Assembly: GCA_963734625.1 (NCBI GenBank)
Contig: CAVTHW010000003.1
Coordinates: forward strand, 186,001-250,000
DNA length: 64,000 bases
Source: CAVTHW01 sp963734625
Lineage (GTDB): Bacteria > Acidobacteriota > Terriglobia > Bryobacterales > Bryobacteraceae
Direction of reading: 5' to 3'
The position numbers were made by a program, and so were the translations under genes. Position 1 is the first letter of the stretch. Every line of letters begins with the position of its first letter. Shown here in pieces: positions 52,071 to 61,530 of this stretch. A model generated the notes under the pieces. The model saw only the letters and a list, made by a program, of their open reading frames with translations, had not been told where the DNA came from and searched no databases.

Positions 52071-53426
52071 CTAGGATTCCAGAATGACATGAAGGCCGAT
52101 TTCCGGCTGGGGGAATTCGCCCGGCACGTAGACGCCGGCTTCTCTGGTCTTGACCAGGTGCTCCCAGCACGGGCCGCCTTTGCTTACGCCGAAATACTGG
52201 CAATCCACTTTGGGAGCTACGGCGGATGGCGGAACCGGCAGGTGCGTCAGGGTCATGCCGGGCAGCGCCCGCTCGACCAGCTTCGGCACGAATTCCTTCG
52301 AACAGACCTTGATGAGCTGTGGCGCGAGCCGTATCAAGTCGGCCTCGCCGAGGCCGCAGCGGATCGAGAAAATCCAGCGCGAGCGGCTCAGGCAGCGCTG
52401 GTCCACCACTTCGCCCTCAAAGAAATAATCCGCCGTGGGCTTGAGCGGAATCAAGATACAGTTGGTCGGGACGACGCTTTCCAGCAGGAATCGGATTTGC
52501 TTGTCCAGCGCGCCGAAGCACTCGTCCAGATGCTGGTGGTCGTAAAGCGGGAGGTTCGCGGGGTGCGAGTCCAGGCCGAAGGTGCAAAGCGCGCCCGCCA
52601 GCCTCGACAGTTCGGCGAAGACCTCCTCGGGGTGCCCGCGTTTGGAGAAGCACAGGTTCCGCAGCATCACCAGGCTGGAGTTGACCGCATGCAGGAACCA
52701 GAATGTGGCGACCTCCTGCTGCGAGAACGCCGCCGCCATATCGCCGCTCTTGGCCGGGAGGCGCCGGAATGCCTCGCCCTTTTCCTCGAGAATGCCGATC
52801 AGCCGCCGCAGAATCGCCATGAGCCGCTCACTGGCGGTGATCTGGACCGAGGGCGGGATGAAATCGGGGTCGAAGACGAAACGCCCGGCTCCGCTGCGCA
52901 TCACTCGCGCCACGGGGAGTGCGACCAGGCCCTCGGTCAGTTCCGTCTCGAGGTAGAAGCGAATATTCTTGCGGCCCAGATGGACCGGCTTCTCGTCGCG
53001 GCCGGTGTTCTCGTCATGCAACTGCTGAAGCTGGGCGACGTATCTGGTCCCGCCGCCGGCCGCGGCTTCGGGCAGAGAGCAGGTGACCGCGTCGTCGCTG
53101 TAAGCGGGGATGCCCAGATACACGGCCAGCCGCTCGGCCAGGGCAGGGAATAGGTCGGTGATGTGCCTCGGCTCGGGCAGCGGATCGCAGTCCGGCATCT
53201 CGAACGGGAGGCCGTCGGGGAAGATGCCGCGCGCGCGGATGAGCGAAAGGGTCCCGTTCTCCAGGGCCTCGGCGTCCAGTTCGCAGGCGGCCAGGCCGTA
53301 TCCGGCAAAGTAGAGGGACGAGGAGGCGAACTGCATCGCGTCCTCAAAATAACGGGCCTGCGCCTGGAAATGGTGCGGTCCCAGGTACATCCCTTCCGAC
53401 CATACGACTCTTGCCAGACGTTTCAC
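52071..53426 (-). CDS. tssK: Type VI secretion baseplate protein TssK
   Basis: 451 residues. Diagnostic N-terminus VVWSEGMYLGPHHFQAQARYFED, with further family blocks LAVYLGIPAYSDD, RFYLETELTEGLVALPVARV and the C-terminal head domain ending FPQPEIGLHVILES. TssK links the baseplate to the TssJLM complex. It starts a four-gene leftward run tssK-tssL-tssM-kinase. The 69 bases upstream hold no obvious ribosome-binding site or strong promoter. Confidence 0.95.
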   Translation of the reverse strand: MKRLARVVWSEGMYLGPHHFQAQARYFEDAMQFASSSLYFAGYGLAACELDAEALENGTLSLIRARGIFPDGLPFEMPDCDPLPEPRHITDLFPALAERLAVYLGIPAYSDDAVTCSLPEAAAGGGTRYVAQLQQLHDENTGRDEKPVHLGRKNIRFYLETELTEGLVALPVARVMRSGAGRFVFDPDFIPPSVQITASERLMAILRRLIGILEEKGEAFRRLPAKSGDMAAAFSQQEVATFWFLHAVNSSLVMLRNLCFSKRGHPEEVFAELSRLAGALCTFGLDSHPANLPLYDHQHLDECFGALDKQIRFLLESVVPTNCILIPLKPTADYFFEGEVVDQRCLSRSRWIFSIRCGLGEADLIRLAPQLIKVCSKEFVPKLVERALPGMTLTHLPVPPSAVAPKVDCQYFGVSKGGPCWEHLVKTREAGVYVPGEFPQPEIGLHVILES

Positions 53427-53495
53427 GGCGCGTTAGTTCACAGAATACACCAGATCCACGGCGGCGGTGAGGCAAGCTCTCGCCTCTTCGGTATT

Positions 53496-53783
53496 TCAGT
53501 GGTATCTAGCTGAGCCAGAAGCGTCTTGGAAGGAACGGGCTATCAGCGGAACTGTTGACGCTAGTGGTCTGCGGCAATCAGATTGACCGCCATCCAGAAG
53601 GGCACGGGCTCGCTTGACATTTTCGAGAATATCCGACGCTTTGGCTGTCCAGACAAAGGGCTTGGAATTGTCGTTGTGCTTGTCCATGTAGTCGCCCATG
53701 CCCTTTGCGTACGGCCGGAGCCGGTCGGCAGGCCACAATTCGATGCGTCGCGCCATCGCGGGTGTGATAGTGAGAGTGCTCAT
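53496..53783 (-). pseudogene. Chimeric debris: ParB/methylase-like N-terminus joined to IS630-type transposase C-terminus
   Basis: The frame starts ITPAMARRIELWPADRLRPYAK, the opening of ParB-domain DNA-methylase proteins, then switches at about residue 30 to DKHNDNSKPFVWTAKASDILENVKRARALLD, the conserved end of IS630-family transposases. No transposase core or ParB domain remains. It looks like the scar of an insertion and deletion between two genes. The flanking 202 bases (53784-53985) contain nothing I can identify. Confidence 0.55.
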
Positions 53784-53985
53784 GCGGTCTTAAAACGAAT
53801 CGACCTTCGCAGCCAATCGTTGCAAGCCGATTGCGTTGTAGTGCTGATGCGTCCACCTTGGAACTGAGGCGTGGCCCTCTGAAAGCAGCCTCCTGGCTCG
53901 GTTGTAGCCCCCGCCGTCTGTCTCAACTTGCCTATTGCGTACTTTGTGATATAAAGGACTTGACAACAAACGAGGCGAGTTCGCG

Positions 53986-54417
53986 ATGAACAACTGGTGG
54001 AGAAACATCCGCGGTGCGCTCTTGATGGGCCTGACCTGGGCTGTCGCATGGGCGCCGGTTGGTTTGCTGATAGGGTCGATCGTGGACCCGGATGGGTCCA
54101 TGGATGAACCGTGGGTGGCGGTGGGGACGTTCCCGGGCTTCCTTTGCGGTGTGCTCTTGTTCACGCTGCTTCGGCTGGCCGAGGGCCGTCGCAGACTCGA
54201 TGAGTTGTCGCTTTCCCGAGCCTCCGTCTGGGGGGCGATGGCTGGTCTGCTGGTGGGCGTGCTTCCGTTCATTTTGGGGTCGCAAAAGACTAACGGACGC
54301 CCGCTGTGGCTGCTGCCTGTCGTAGTAATAGGTTCCGTGACTCTACTGAGCGCAGTCTCAGCGTCCGTTTCGGTGGTGCTAGCCAGATCAGCCAAACGGC
54401 GTTTGCCGCGCCACTGA
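53986..54417 (+). CDS. Small four-helix membrane protein of unknown function
   Basis: 143 residues with about four hydrophobic segments (10-30, 45-62, 82-98, 106-130), short loops and a basic tail. No family recognised with confidence. It stands alone between transposase debris and the polyamine-synthase-like gene. The start is supported by an open frame and position only; GCGA before the ATG is a weak site. Confidence 0.6.
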   Translation: MNNWWRNIRGALLMGLTWAVAWAPVGLLIGSIVDPDGSMDEPWVAVGTFPGFLCGVLLFTLLRLAEGRRRLDELSLSRASVWGAMAGLLVGVLPFILGSQKTNGRPLWLLPVVVIGSVTLLSAVSASVSVVLARSAKRRLPRH

Positions 54418-54536
54418 CGCTTTTCCAGCCGGCGCGAGCATACCGTAGCCGGTGCAGTCCCTCCCCGGCCCGCGGGCGGTGTAACTAATCGGCTATGATG
54501 TGAGTCTGCTCTCTTTGGAGTGCATCCCCCCAAAAA

Positions 54537-57001
54537 ATGATGGACCAAGCCCAGACTCAACCCGCGAGCCTTAACGCTTCGCGTTTTCTGCCAGTATTGC
54601 TCATCTTGTTTTTCGGCAGCGGCTGCGCCGCGCTGATCTACGAGATCGTCTGGTATCACTTTCTGCAACTGGCCATCGGCTCGAGCGCGGTTTCCCTGGG
54701 CGTGCTGCTGGCCACGTTCATGGGCGGTCTCTGCCTGGGTAGCCTCGCGCTGCCGCGGCTCGGCTGGGTGAAGCAGCACCCCTTGCGCGTGTACGCGGTC
54801 ATCGAACTGGGCATCGCGCTGTTCGCAGTCCTGGTGCTGGCCGGAGTACCTCTAATCGACCGCGTCTACATTGCCGGAGCCGAACACGGCCTGCCCAGCA
54901 TGCTGCTGCGCTCGCTGTTCGCCGCCGTTTGTCTGTTGCCGCCCACCATCCTGATGGGGGCGTCGCTGCCGGCCATGTCGCGGTGGATTAAAGCCACGCC
55001 CCGCGGAGCCTCGTGGTGGGGACTGCTGTACGGCGCGAACACCGCGGGAGCCGTCTTCGGCTGCCTGCTGGCGGGGTTCTACCTTCTGCGGCTCTACAAC
55101 ACGGCCGTGGCGACCTTCGCCGGCGCGGCGATCAACGTCCTGGTGGCGCTGGTGAGCCTGGCCGTGGCGGCGAAGACGCCGCATCGCGTAACGGTGGGGG
55201 ATCCGGAAGAAGCCGGTCCCGCGACGGAAGAAGGGCAGGGCATTGCTGAGAGCGGAGAGAGCCGCTGGCCGGTTTACGTCACCATCGGACTCTCCGGCGC
55301 CTGCGCGCTGGGCGCCGAGGTGATCTGGACCCGCGTGATGGGAATGATGCTCGGCTCGACCGTGTACGTGTTCTCGATCATCCTGGCGGTATTCCTGGTC
55401 GGGCTGGCGATCGGGACTGGCGTCGGGATCGTTCCTGGCGCGCACGGTGCAGCCGCGGCTGGCGCTGGGCTGGTGTCAGATTCTTCTCACGCTGGGGATC
55501 TTCTGGGCGTCTTACATGATGTCCAATTCGCTGCCCTACTGGCCGGTCGATCCATTTCTAAGCTCGAGTCCCTGGTTCAACTTCCAGGTGGACCTGGTGC
55601 GCTGCCTGTGGGCCATGCTGCCCCCGGCGATCCTCTTCGGCGCGAGCTTCCCGCTGGCCCTGGCGGCGGTGGCGAGGCCGGGCGAAGATCCAGGGCAGTT
55701 GGTGGGCAACGTGTACGGCGCCAACACCCTCGGCGCCATTGTGGGCGCCCTGAGCGTGAGCCTGGTGCTGGTCGCTTGGATCGGAATGCAGTGGACTCAG
55801 AGGCTGCTGCTGCTGACGGCGGCGCTGAGCGCGCTGTTCGTGCTAGGGCCATACGCCTGGAAGCGCTCGTCGAAGGCGGTCGCGATCGGTCTGGCCTGCT
55901 CCTTGGCGGTGGCGGTGCTGCTGGCCAAGCGGATAGATCCAGTTCCGGGCGAACTGATCGCCTATGGGCGCAGGGTGGCCGTCTGGGGACGCCAGTCGCA
56001 GGTCATCTATAAGATCGAGGGACGGACCTCTTCGGTGGTCATCACCCAGTGGCCGGACGGATCGCGGGAGATCGCGGTGAACGGCCACGTGGAAGCCACC
56101 ACCACGGCCGTTCGACATGAAGCTCCAGCGGATGGTGGGGCACCTGCCCGCTATGCTGCACCCCAATCCGAAGTCGGTGCTGGGGATCGGCTTCGGCGCG
56201 GGAGTCTCGGCGGGCACGTTCACCCGCTACCCCGGCATTCAGAGCATCACCGTCTGCGAGATCGAGCCGGTCATCCCGCCGACCTCCACGCGTTTCTTCG
56301 GGCCGCAGAACTACGATGTCATGAATAACCCCCGCACCCGGATCGTCTTCGACGACGCCCGGCACTTCGTGATGACCACCCCGCAGAAGTTCGACATCAT
56401 CGCCTCCGATCCGCTGGACGTGTTCGCCAAAGGCACCGCCGCGCTGTATTCCTACGAGTACTTCGAGGCGGTGAAGCGGCACTTGAACCCCGGCGGCATC
56501 TTCACCCTGTACGTGCCGCTCTACGAGACCGACGAGAGAACCATCAAGAGCGAGCTGGCAACCTTCTTCGAGGCTTTCCCGAACGGGACCATCTGGGCCA
56601 ACACCGTGGACGGGCGCGGCTACGACATGGTCTTCATGGGCCAGAACGGACCCTCGAAGATCGACATCGACGGGATGTTCGACAGGCTGGCCCGCCCGGA
56701 TTACGCCGAGGTCGCGCAGTCGCTCTACGACATCGGTGTGACCTCGCCGCTGGAGCTGCTCTCTACTTACGCCGGCCAGAAGTCCGACTTCGCAACCTGG
56801 CTGAAGGACGCCGAAATCACCCGCGATGGAGACCTGCGGCTGCAATACCTGGCGGGGTGGGGAATCAACTCGCGCCTCGAGGATACCCTTTACCTCCGTA
56901 TCATGGGCCTCCGCACGCCGCCCGTAAACCTGTTCACGGGATCACCCGAGCGCGTGGGGACCATGCTCGGAATGCTTTCGCCGGCGGGCAACCTCCGGTA
57001 G
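54537..57001 (+). CDS. Fused membrane transporter-like/spermidine synthase-like protein, two apparent frameshifts
   Basis: About 820 residues after removing extra bases near 55428 and 56113. Residues 1-500 have around 12 membrane segments, beginning FFGSGCAALIYEIVWYHFLQLAIGSS, a hallmark of fused spermidine-synthase membrane proteins. The C-terminal domain has the methyltransferase/spermidine-synthase fold: VLGIGFGAGVSAGTFTRYPG, VCEIEPVI, RIVFDDARHFV, YDIIASDPL-type D. The corrected joints read LARTVQPRLALGW and ATTTAVDMKLQRM. Polyamine synthesis is uncertain because substrate residues diverge; function of these fusions is mostly unknown. Confidence 0.85.
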
Positions 57002-57095
57002 GTCAGATCTCGGAATAAGCTTCGCGTCCGCTCACACCGGACCTGCTTACGTTGTATACTTCTGTCTGGCGGGAGGTCGGCAACGGCAATCCCCA

Positions 57096-60000
57096 ATGAA
57101 ATGCTCTAGCTGCCAGGCTGAGATACTCGACGATTCCCGCTTCTGCAGCAAGTGCGGGACCCCTGCCCATTCCTCAGACGACACTCTTACCGAGACTTTG
57201 ATCCTCGGACCCGCGGCCGAACTGGCCCCCGGGACGGTGCTGGCCGGCAAGTACAGAATCCTCGAAGTTTTGGGCCGGGGTGGGATGGGAATTGTCTACA
57301 AGGCTCAAGACGTTAAGCTCCACCGCTCGGTCGCCCTGAAGTTCCTTTCCCCGGAGCGGCTGCCCACCCAGGAGGCCCGGGAGCGGTTCCTCACCGAAGC
57401 GCGCGCTGCCGCTGCGTTGTCACACCCGAACATCTGCACGATTTACGAGATCCACGACGAGGACGACCAGCCCTTCATCGAGATGGAGTGCGTCGAGGGG
57501 CGGAGCCTCAAAGCGCGCATACGGGAACACCCGCTGGAAACGAGCGAGGCGGTGGACCTTGCGATCCAGGTGGCCGAAGCCCTGGAGGAAGCCCACCAGA
57601 AGGGGGTCATCCACCGGGACATCAAGAGCGCCAACATCATGGTGACCGACAAGGGCCAGGCCAAGGTCATGGATTTCGGGCTGGCCAAGGTCAGTGGGGA
57701 GACGCTGCACACTCGCGAGGGCGCCACGCTGGGCACCGTCGCCTACATGTCGCCGGAGCAAGCGCAGGGGGAGCACGTTGATCAGCGGACCGACATCTGG
57801 TCGCTGGGTGTCGTCCTTTACGAGATGTTGAGCGGCCACCTCCCCTTTACGGGGGAAAGGGCAGCATCCATCCTCTATTCGGTCGTGCACGGAGAGCCGA
57901 AACCGTTGAAGGAAGCACAGCCCGGCCTTCCCGCGGAACTACAAAAGATCGTGAACCGGGCGCTCAAGAAGGAGCTCAAGGCGCGCTACGCTTCAGCCGC
58001 TGAAATGGCCGGCGACCTCAAGAGGTACCGGGACGGCCTCAAGGCCCAGGAGTTGAGTGTTCTTACGCCGCGAACGGTCCTGCGCACCATTCGGAAACCC
58101 ACCATCGCGATTCCTGTCGCCGCTTGCCTAATCCTCCTGTGCGCTGCAGCAGCTTGGTTCTTATACCGCCAGAGCAGGATTCGCTGGGCCAGGGAACAGG
58201 CTATTCCGGAAATTGAACGCCTCGTGTTGGCGACGGAACTTGGGTCCGTGAACCTCCCCAGAGCTTACAAGCTCGCATTAGAGGCCGAGAAGCATATCCC
58301 GGGTGACCCCACGTTATCCGGGCTCCTGGACAGGTGTTCCGGATACATCAATGTCAAAACGGAGCCTGCCGGGGCGGCCGTCTACGTGAAAGAGGTCAGC
58401 GCTGTAGGTCAAGAATGGCAGTACCTGGGAACCTCTCCCATCGAGAAGACCCGAGTGCCCTTCGGCACATTCTGGTGGAAGCTGGAGAAACAGGGCTATG
58501 AGACAGTCACGGCGGTAGCGCCAACGTTTCGACTTGATATGAGTTCCAGACAATACCGGCTTCCCTACGACTTTTACCGCATCCTCGATCCCAAGGGAAA
58601 GCTTCCGCCGAACATGGTTCGGGTGCCGAGCACGCAGACCGCTGCCGAGAAATTGGACGATTTCTTCGTCGACCGGTACGAGGTCACGAACCAGCGGTAC
58701 AAGGAATTCGTCGATAGCGGCGGATACCGGGATCCCAAGTACTGGAAGCACACCTTCTTGAAGGACGGGAGGTCCTTGAGTTGGGAAGAGGCGGTAGCGC
58801 AGTTCCTGGACCAAACCGGCAGGCCGGGACCCTCCACCTGGCAAGCCGGAGATTACGCCAAGGGCCAGGAAAATTGTCCCGTCGCCGGCGTCAGTTGGTA
58901 CGAAGCGGCGGCGTTCGCGGAGTATGCCGGCAAGACTCTGCCGACGGCGAGTCATTGGGGGGTGGCTGCGGGCAGCCGCACTCCTCTGTGGGGAGGCTCG
59001 GGTGTCGGCTGGCTCGGCCAGAGCAGCAACTTCAAAGGCGAAGGTCCGGCGCCCGTTGGAAGCTACCCCAGCATAACCGCGTACGGGGCATACGACATGC
59101 CGGGAAATGTTCGGGAATGGTGCTGGAATGAGACCAGGAGCGGGAGGATCATCAGGGGCGGCGCATGGAATAACGCCACTTATATGATGAACAACCTGAG
59201 CCAGGCGCCTGCATTCGATCGGTCGCCAAGCAACGGCTTCCGCTGCGCTCTGTACCCTGACCCTGGCAACATCCCTACGACAGCACTCGCGCCGATCGAG
59301 GTTGCGACGAGGGACTTTACAAAACAGATGCCCGTTCCGGACTCTGTCTTCCAGGTGTACAAGGATCAGTTCTCCTACGACACGAAGGACTTGAACCCGC
59401 AAGTCGAATGGCGCAGTGACACCTCGGGTAACTGGGTCCAGGAGAAAGTAACTGTCGACGCAGCTTATGGCAACGAACAGTTACCGTTGTACCTGTTCCT
59501 TCCCAAACGGAGTTCTCCGCCTTATCAGACCGTAATTTACTTCCCAGGCTCAGGCTCGATGTATCAGGCATCGAGCAAGGATTTGGACCGTTACCGTGAA
59601 TTTGAGATGTTTCTTGCGTTCATGGTGAAGAACGGGCGAGCAGTCGTCTATCCTGTCTACAAAGGCACCTTCGAACGTCGGGACGATGCTCTGGCTGCCA
59701 TTCACATGGGAGCGCCCACGCGCCAGTACACAGAGTACCTGATTCAGCTCGTAAAGGACTTGAAGACGTGTGCCGATTATCTGGAAACTCGTTCGGATAT
59801 CGACAGCAGGAAACTCGCTTACCTTGGTTATAGCTGGGGTAGTTTGCTGGCTCCCGTTATGCTGCCCGCGGAGGATCGTATCAAGGCAGGTATTCTGGTG
59901 GTGGGAGGCTTTGGGAGAGAAACACGTCCCGAAGCCAATCAAGTCAGCTATGTGACCAGGATCAAAGTCCCAATCCTGATGTTGAACGGCAAGTACGACA

Positions 60001-60167
60001 TGACGTTTCCTTTCGACACAACAGTCAAACCGATGTTCGACTTGCTGGGGACTCCCGCCGAGAACAAGAGGCTGAAAGTCTACGACACCGACCACTTCAT
60101 CCCCCAAAACGAATATGTCAAGGAGTCGCTAGCCTGGCTCGACCGCTACCTCGGTCCGGTGAAGTAG
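57096..60167 (+). CDS. Multidomain protein: zinc ribbon, Ser/Thr kinase, PEGA-like, FGE-like and alpha/beta-hydrolase domains
   Basis: 1023 residues, intact. Zinc ribbon (C3, C6, C17, C20); kinase (53-320) with GRGGMGIVY, K82, HRDIKSAN with D175, DFG and SPEQ; membrane helix (about 335-357); PEGA-like module (about 415-470); FGE-sulfatase-like domain (about 490-730) with FFVDRYEVTNQRYKEF, GVSWYEAAAFAEYAGKTLPT, MPGNVREW, IIRGGAWNN and GFRC; then an alpha/beta hydrolase (about 760-1023) with nucleophile S912 in GYSWGS and candidate acid/base in GKYDMTF and TDHFIP. The FGE part lacks the usual active-site cysteine pair. Everything after the helix should be periplasmic. Confidence 0.9.
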   Translation: MKCSSCQAEILDDSRFCSKCGTPAHSSDDTLTETLILGPAAELAPGTVLAGKYRILEVLGRGGMGIVYKAQDVKLHRSVALKFLSPERLPTQEARERFLTEARAAAALSHPNICTIYEIHDEDDQPFIEMECVEGRSLKARIREHPLETSEAVDLAIQVAEALEEAHQKGVIHRDIKSANIMVTDKGQAKVMDFGLAKVSGETLHTREGATLGTVAYMSPEQAQGEHVDQRTDIWSLGVVLYEMLSGHLPFTGERAASILYSVVHGEPKPLKEAQPGLPAELQKIVNRALKKELKARYASAAEMAGDLKRYRDGLKAQELSVLTPRTVLRTIRKPTIAIPVAACLILLCAAAAWFLYRQSRIRWAREQAIPEIERLVLATELGSVNLPRAYKLALEAEKHIPGDPTLSGLLDRCSGYINVKTEPAGAAVYVKEVSAVGQEWQYLGTSPIEKTRVPFGTFWWKLEKQGYETVTAVAPTFRLDMSSRQYRLPYDFYRILDPKGKLPPNMVRVPSTQTAAEKLDDFFVDRYEVTNQRYKEFVDSGGYRDPKYWKHTFLKDGRSLSWEEAVAQFLDQTGRPGPSTWQAGDYAKGQENCPVAGVSWYEAAAFAEYAGKTLPTASHWGVAAGSRTPLWGGSGVGWLGQSSNFKGEGPAPVGSYPSITAYGAYDMPGNVREWCWNETRSGRIIRGGAWNNATYMMNNLSQAPAFDRSPSNGFRCALYPDPGNIPTTALAPIEVATRDFTKQMPVPDSVFQVYKDQFSYDTKDLNPQVEWRSDTSGNWVQEKVTVDAAYGNEQLPLYLFLPKRSSPPYQTVIYFPGSGSMYQASSKDLDRYREFEMFLAFMVKNGRAVVYPVYKGTFERRDDALAAIHMGAPTRQYTEYLIQLVKDLKTCADYLETRSDIDSRKLAYLGYSWGSLLAPVMLPAEDRIKAGILVVGGFGRETRPEANQVSYVTRIKVPILMLNGKYDMTFPFDTTVKPMFDLLGTPAENKRLKVYDTDHFIPQNEYVKESLAWLDRYLGPVK

Positions 60168-60177
60168 GGCAGGGAAC

Positions 60178-61317
60178 TTATCGGGCGTACACTTCGCGTC
60201 CGCTCACAAACGTCTTCTCAATCCGGATCTTGCCGTCCTCGAGGCGGAATTGCACGATGTCGCCGCGGTCTCCAGGGGTGAGCCCTCGCTGGCGCGAGGC
60301 GACCCGCGCCACGCGCGCCGGATTCCGCGTCGCCATGCTCACGGCCTCCAGCAGCGATAAGCCGGCGATCCGCATCAGGTTCTCGATTCCGCGCTCCATG
60401 CTCAGCGCCGAGCCGGCCAAACGCGTGCCTCCGGCCAGCACCACACGTCCATCCGCGGTGAGTTCAACCTCCACCTCGCCCAGCCGGAAAAGGCCAGGCT
60501 GGCACCCGGCCGGCGCCACCGCGTCGGTCACCAGTATCGATCTTTCGACGCCCTTGGCCCGCAAGGCCGCTTTCAAGAAGGCGTCGTTCAGATGAATCCC
60601 GTCCACGATGAAGCCCGCCGCCAGCCGGTCTTCCACCATCTGGTCCCAGATGTAGTTGGACCGCCTCGAAATTCGGTCGTGCGCGGCATTGCCCAGGTGC
60701 GTGGACATGCTGGCGCCCGAAGCCACGGCCGCCTGGATCTGGCCGCTGTCGGCGGCGGTGTGACCGATGCTGGCCACGATGCCGGTCGTGGTCAGGGCGT
60801 CGATAAGCCGCGGCGCCTCGGGCCACTCGGGCGCCACGGTCACAATGCGGATGAGCCCGCGGGAGGCATCCAGCAGACCCACGAACTCGTGCGCATCGGG
60901 CTCTCTTACCCAGCGCAACGGGTGCGCGCCGCGCGGTCCGTCCTCCGCTGAAATGTAAGGCCCTTCCATGTGGATGCCTTCGATCGATTCGCCTTCCTGA
61001 AGGTGCTCCTGCGCCAGCGCCAGGTTGCGCATGGCGCCGGCCATATCGTCCGGCGAGCCCGTAATCACGGTGGGGAAGAAGCGGGTGACGCCGGTTGCGT
61101 AAAGCGCCTGGATCGATCGCCGGATCTCCTCGAGCGGCGTCTCGGGCGAGTTGTAATCCACGCCCACGAAGCCGTTCACCTGCAGGTCGATGAATCCCGG
61201 CGCCAGCAGGGGCGGATTCTCCGTCCGCGCCAGCACCGGTTCCACGGATTCGATCAGCGTGGCAAAACCGATTTCAACTTCTTCGCCCGTGGCGACATTT
61301 ATGCCGGAACATTTCAT
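60178..61317 (-). CDS. nagA: N-acetylglucosamine-6-phosphate deacetylase (NagA)
   Basis: 379 residues of the amidohydrolase superfamily. APGFIDLQVNGFVGVD, IEGIHMEGPYIS (metal glutamate), ASIGHTAADSGQI, STHLGNAAHDRISRR, FIVDGIHL and LVTDAVAPAG are the NagA blocks in order, then the beta-domain end GDRGDIVQF. It converts GlcNAc-6-P to GlcN-6-P in amino-sugar recycling or chitin use. No nagB or sugar kinase adjoins it. Ends ten bases from the converging kinase-hydrolase gene. Confidence 0.93.
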   Translation of the reverse strand: MKCSGINVATGEEVEIGFATLIESVEPVLARTENPPLLAPGFIDLQVNGFVGVDYNSPETPLEEIRRSIQALYATGVTRFFPTVITGSPDDMAGAMRNLALAQEHLQEGESIEGIHMEGPYISAEDGPRGAHPLRWVREPDAHEFVGLLDASRGLIRIVTVAPEWPEAPRLIDALTTTGIVASIGHTAADSGQIQAAVASGASMSTHLGNAAHDRISRRSNYIWDQMVEDRLAAGFIVDGIHLNDAFLKAALRAKGVERSILVTDAVAPAGCQPGLFRLGEVEVELTADGRVVLAGGTRLAGSALSMERGIENLMRIAGLSLLEAVSMATRNPARVARVASRQRGLTPGDRGDIVQFRLEDGKIRIEKTFVSGREVYAR

Positions 61318-61371
61318 AAGACCGCTGCTTTATGCACAATTTTCTCACAAGTCGAGCGGAGGAATGTGAAG

Positions 61372-61403
61372 AAAAGGGGACACATAGATCTGTTGAAAAG
61401 GGG
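61372..61403. repeat. GGGGACA-type REP-like remnant
   Basis: AAAAGGGGACACATAGATCT followed by GTTGAAAAGGGG: a third variant of the GGGGACA motif found at 5851 and 10066. Its left AAAAGGGG is repeated on the right. It sits alone in the 213-base gap between ilvE and nagA; no other feature is seen there. Confidence 0.5.
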
Positions 61404-61530
61404 CAGGGAACTCGAAATCAGCTCTGGTATTCCGCGCCAATCGCTGCTACAAGAAGAGCATAGATTGTGAGCGCGCCCCGGGCGGATGATCTCGGGGGAG
61501 GTAGCCGAACGGGGCCGCGCTCCGGTTTAT

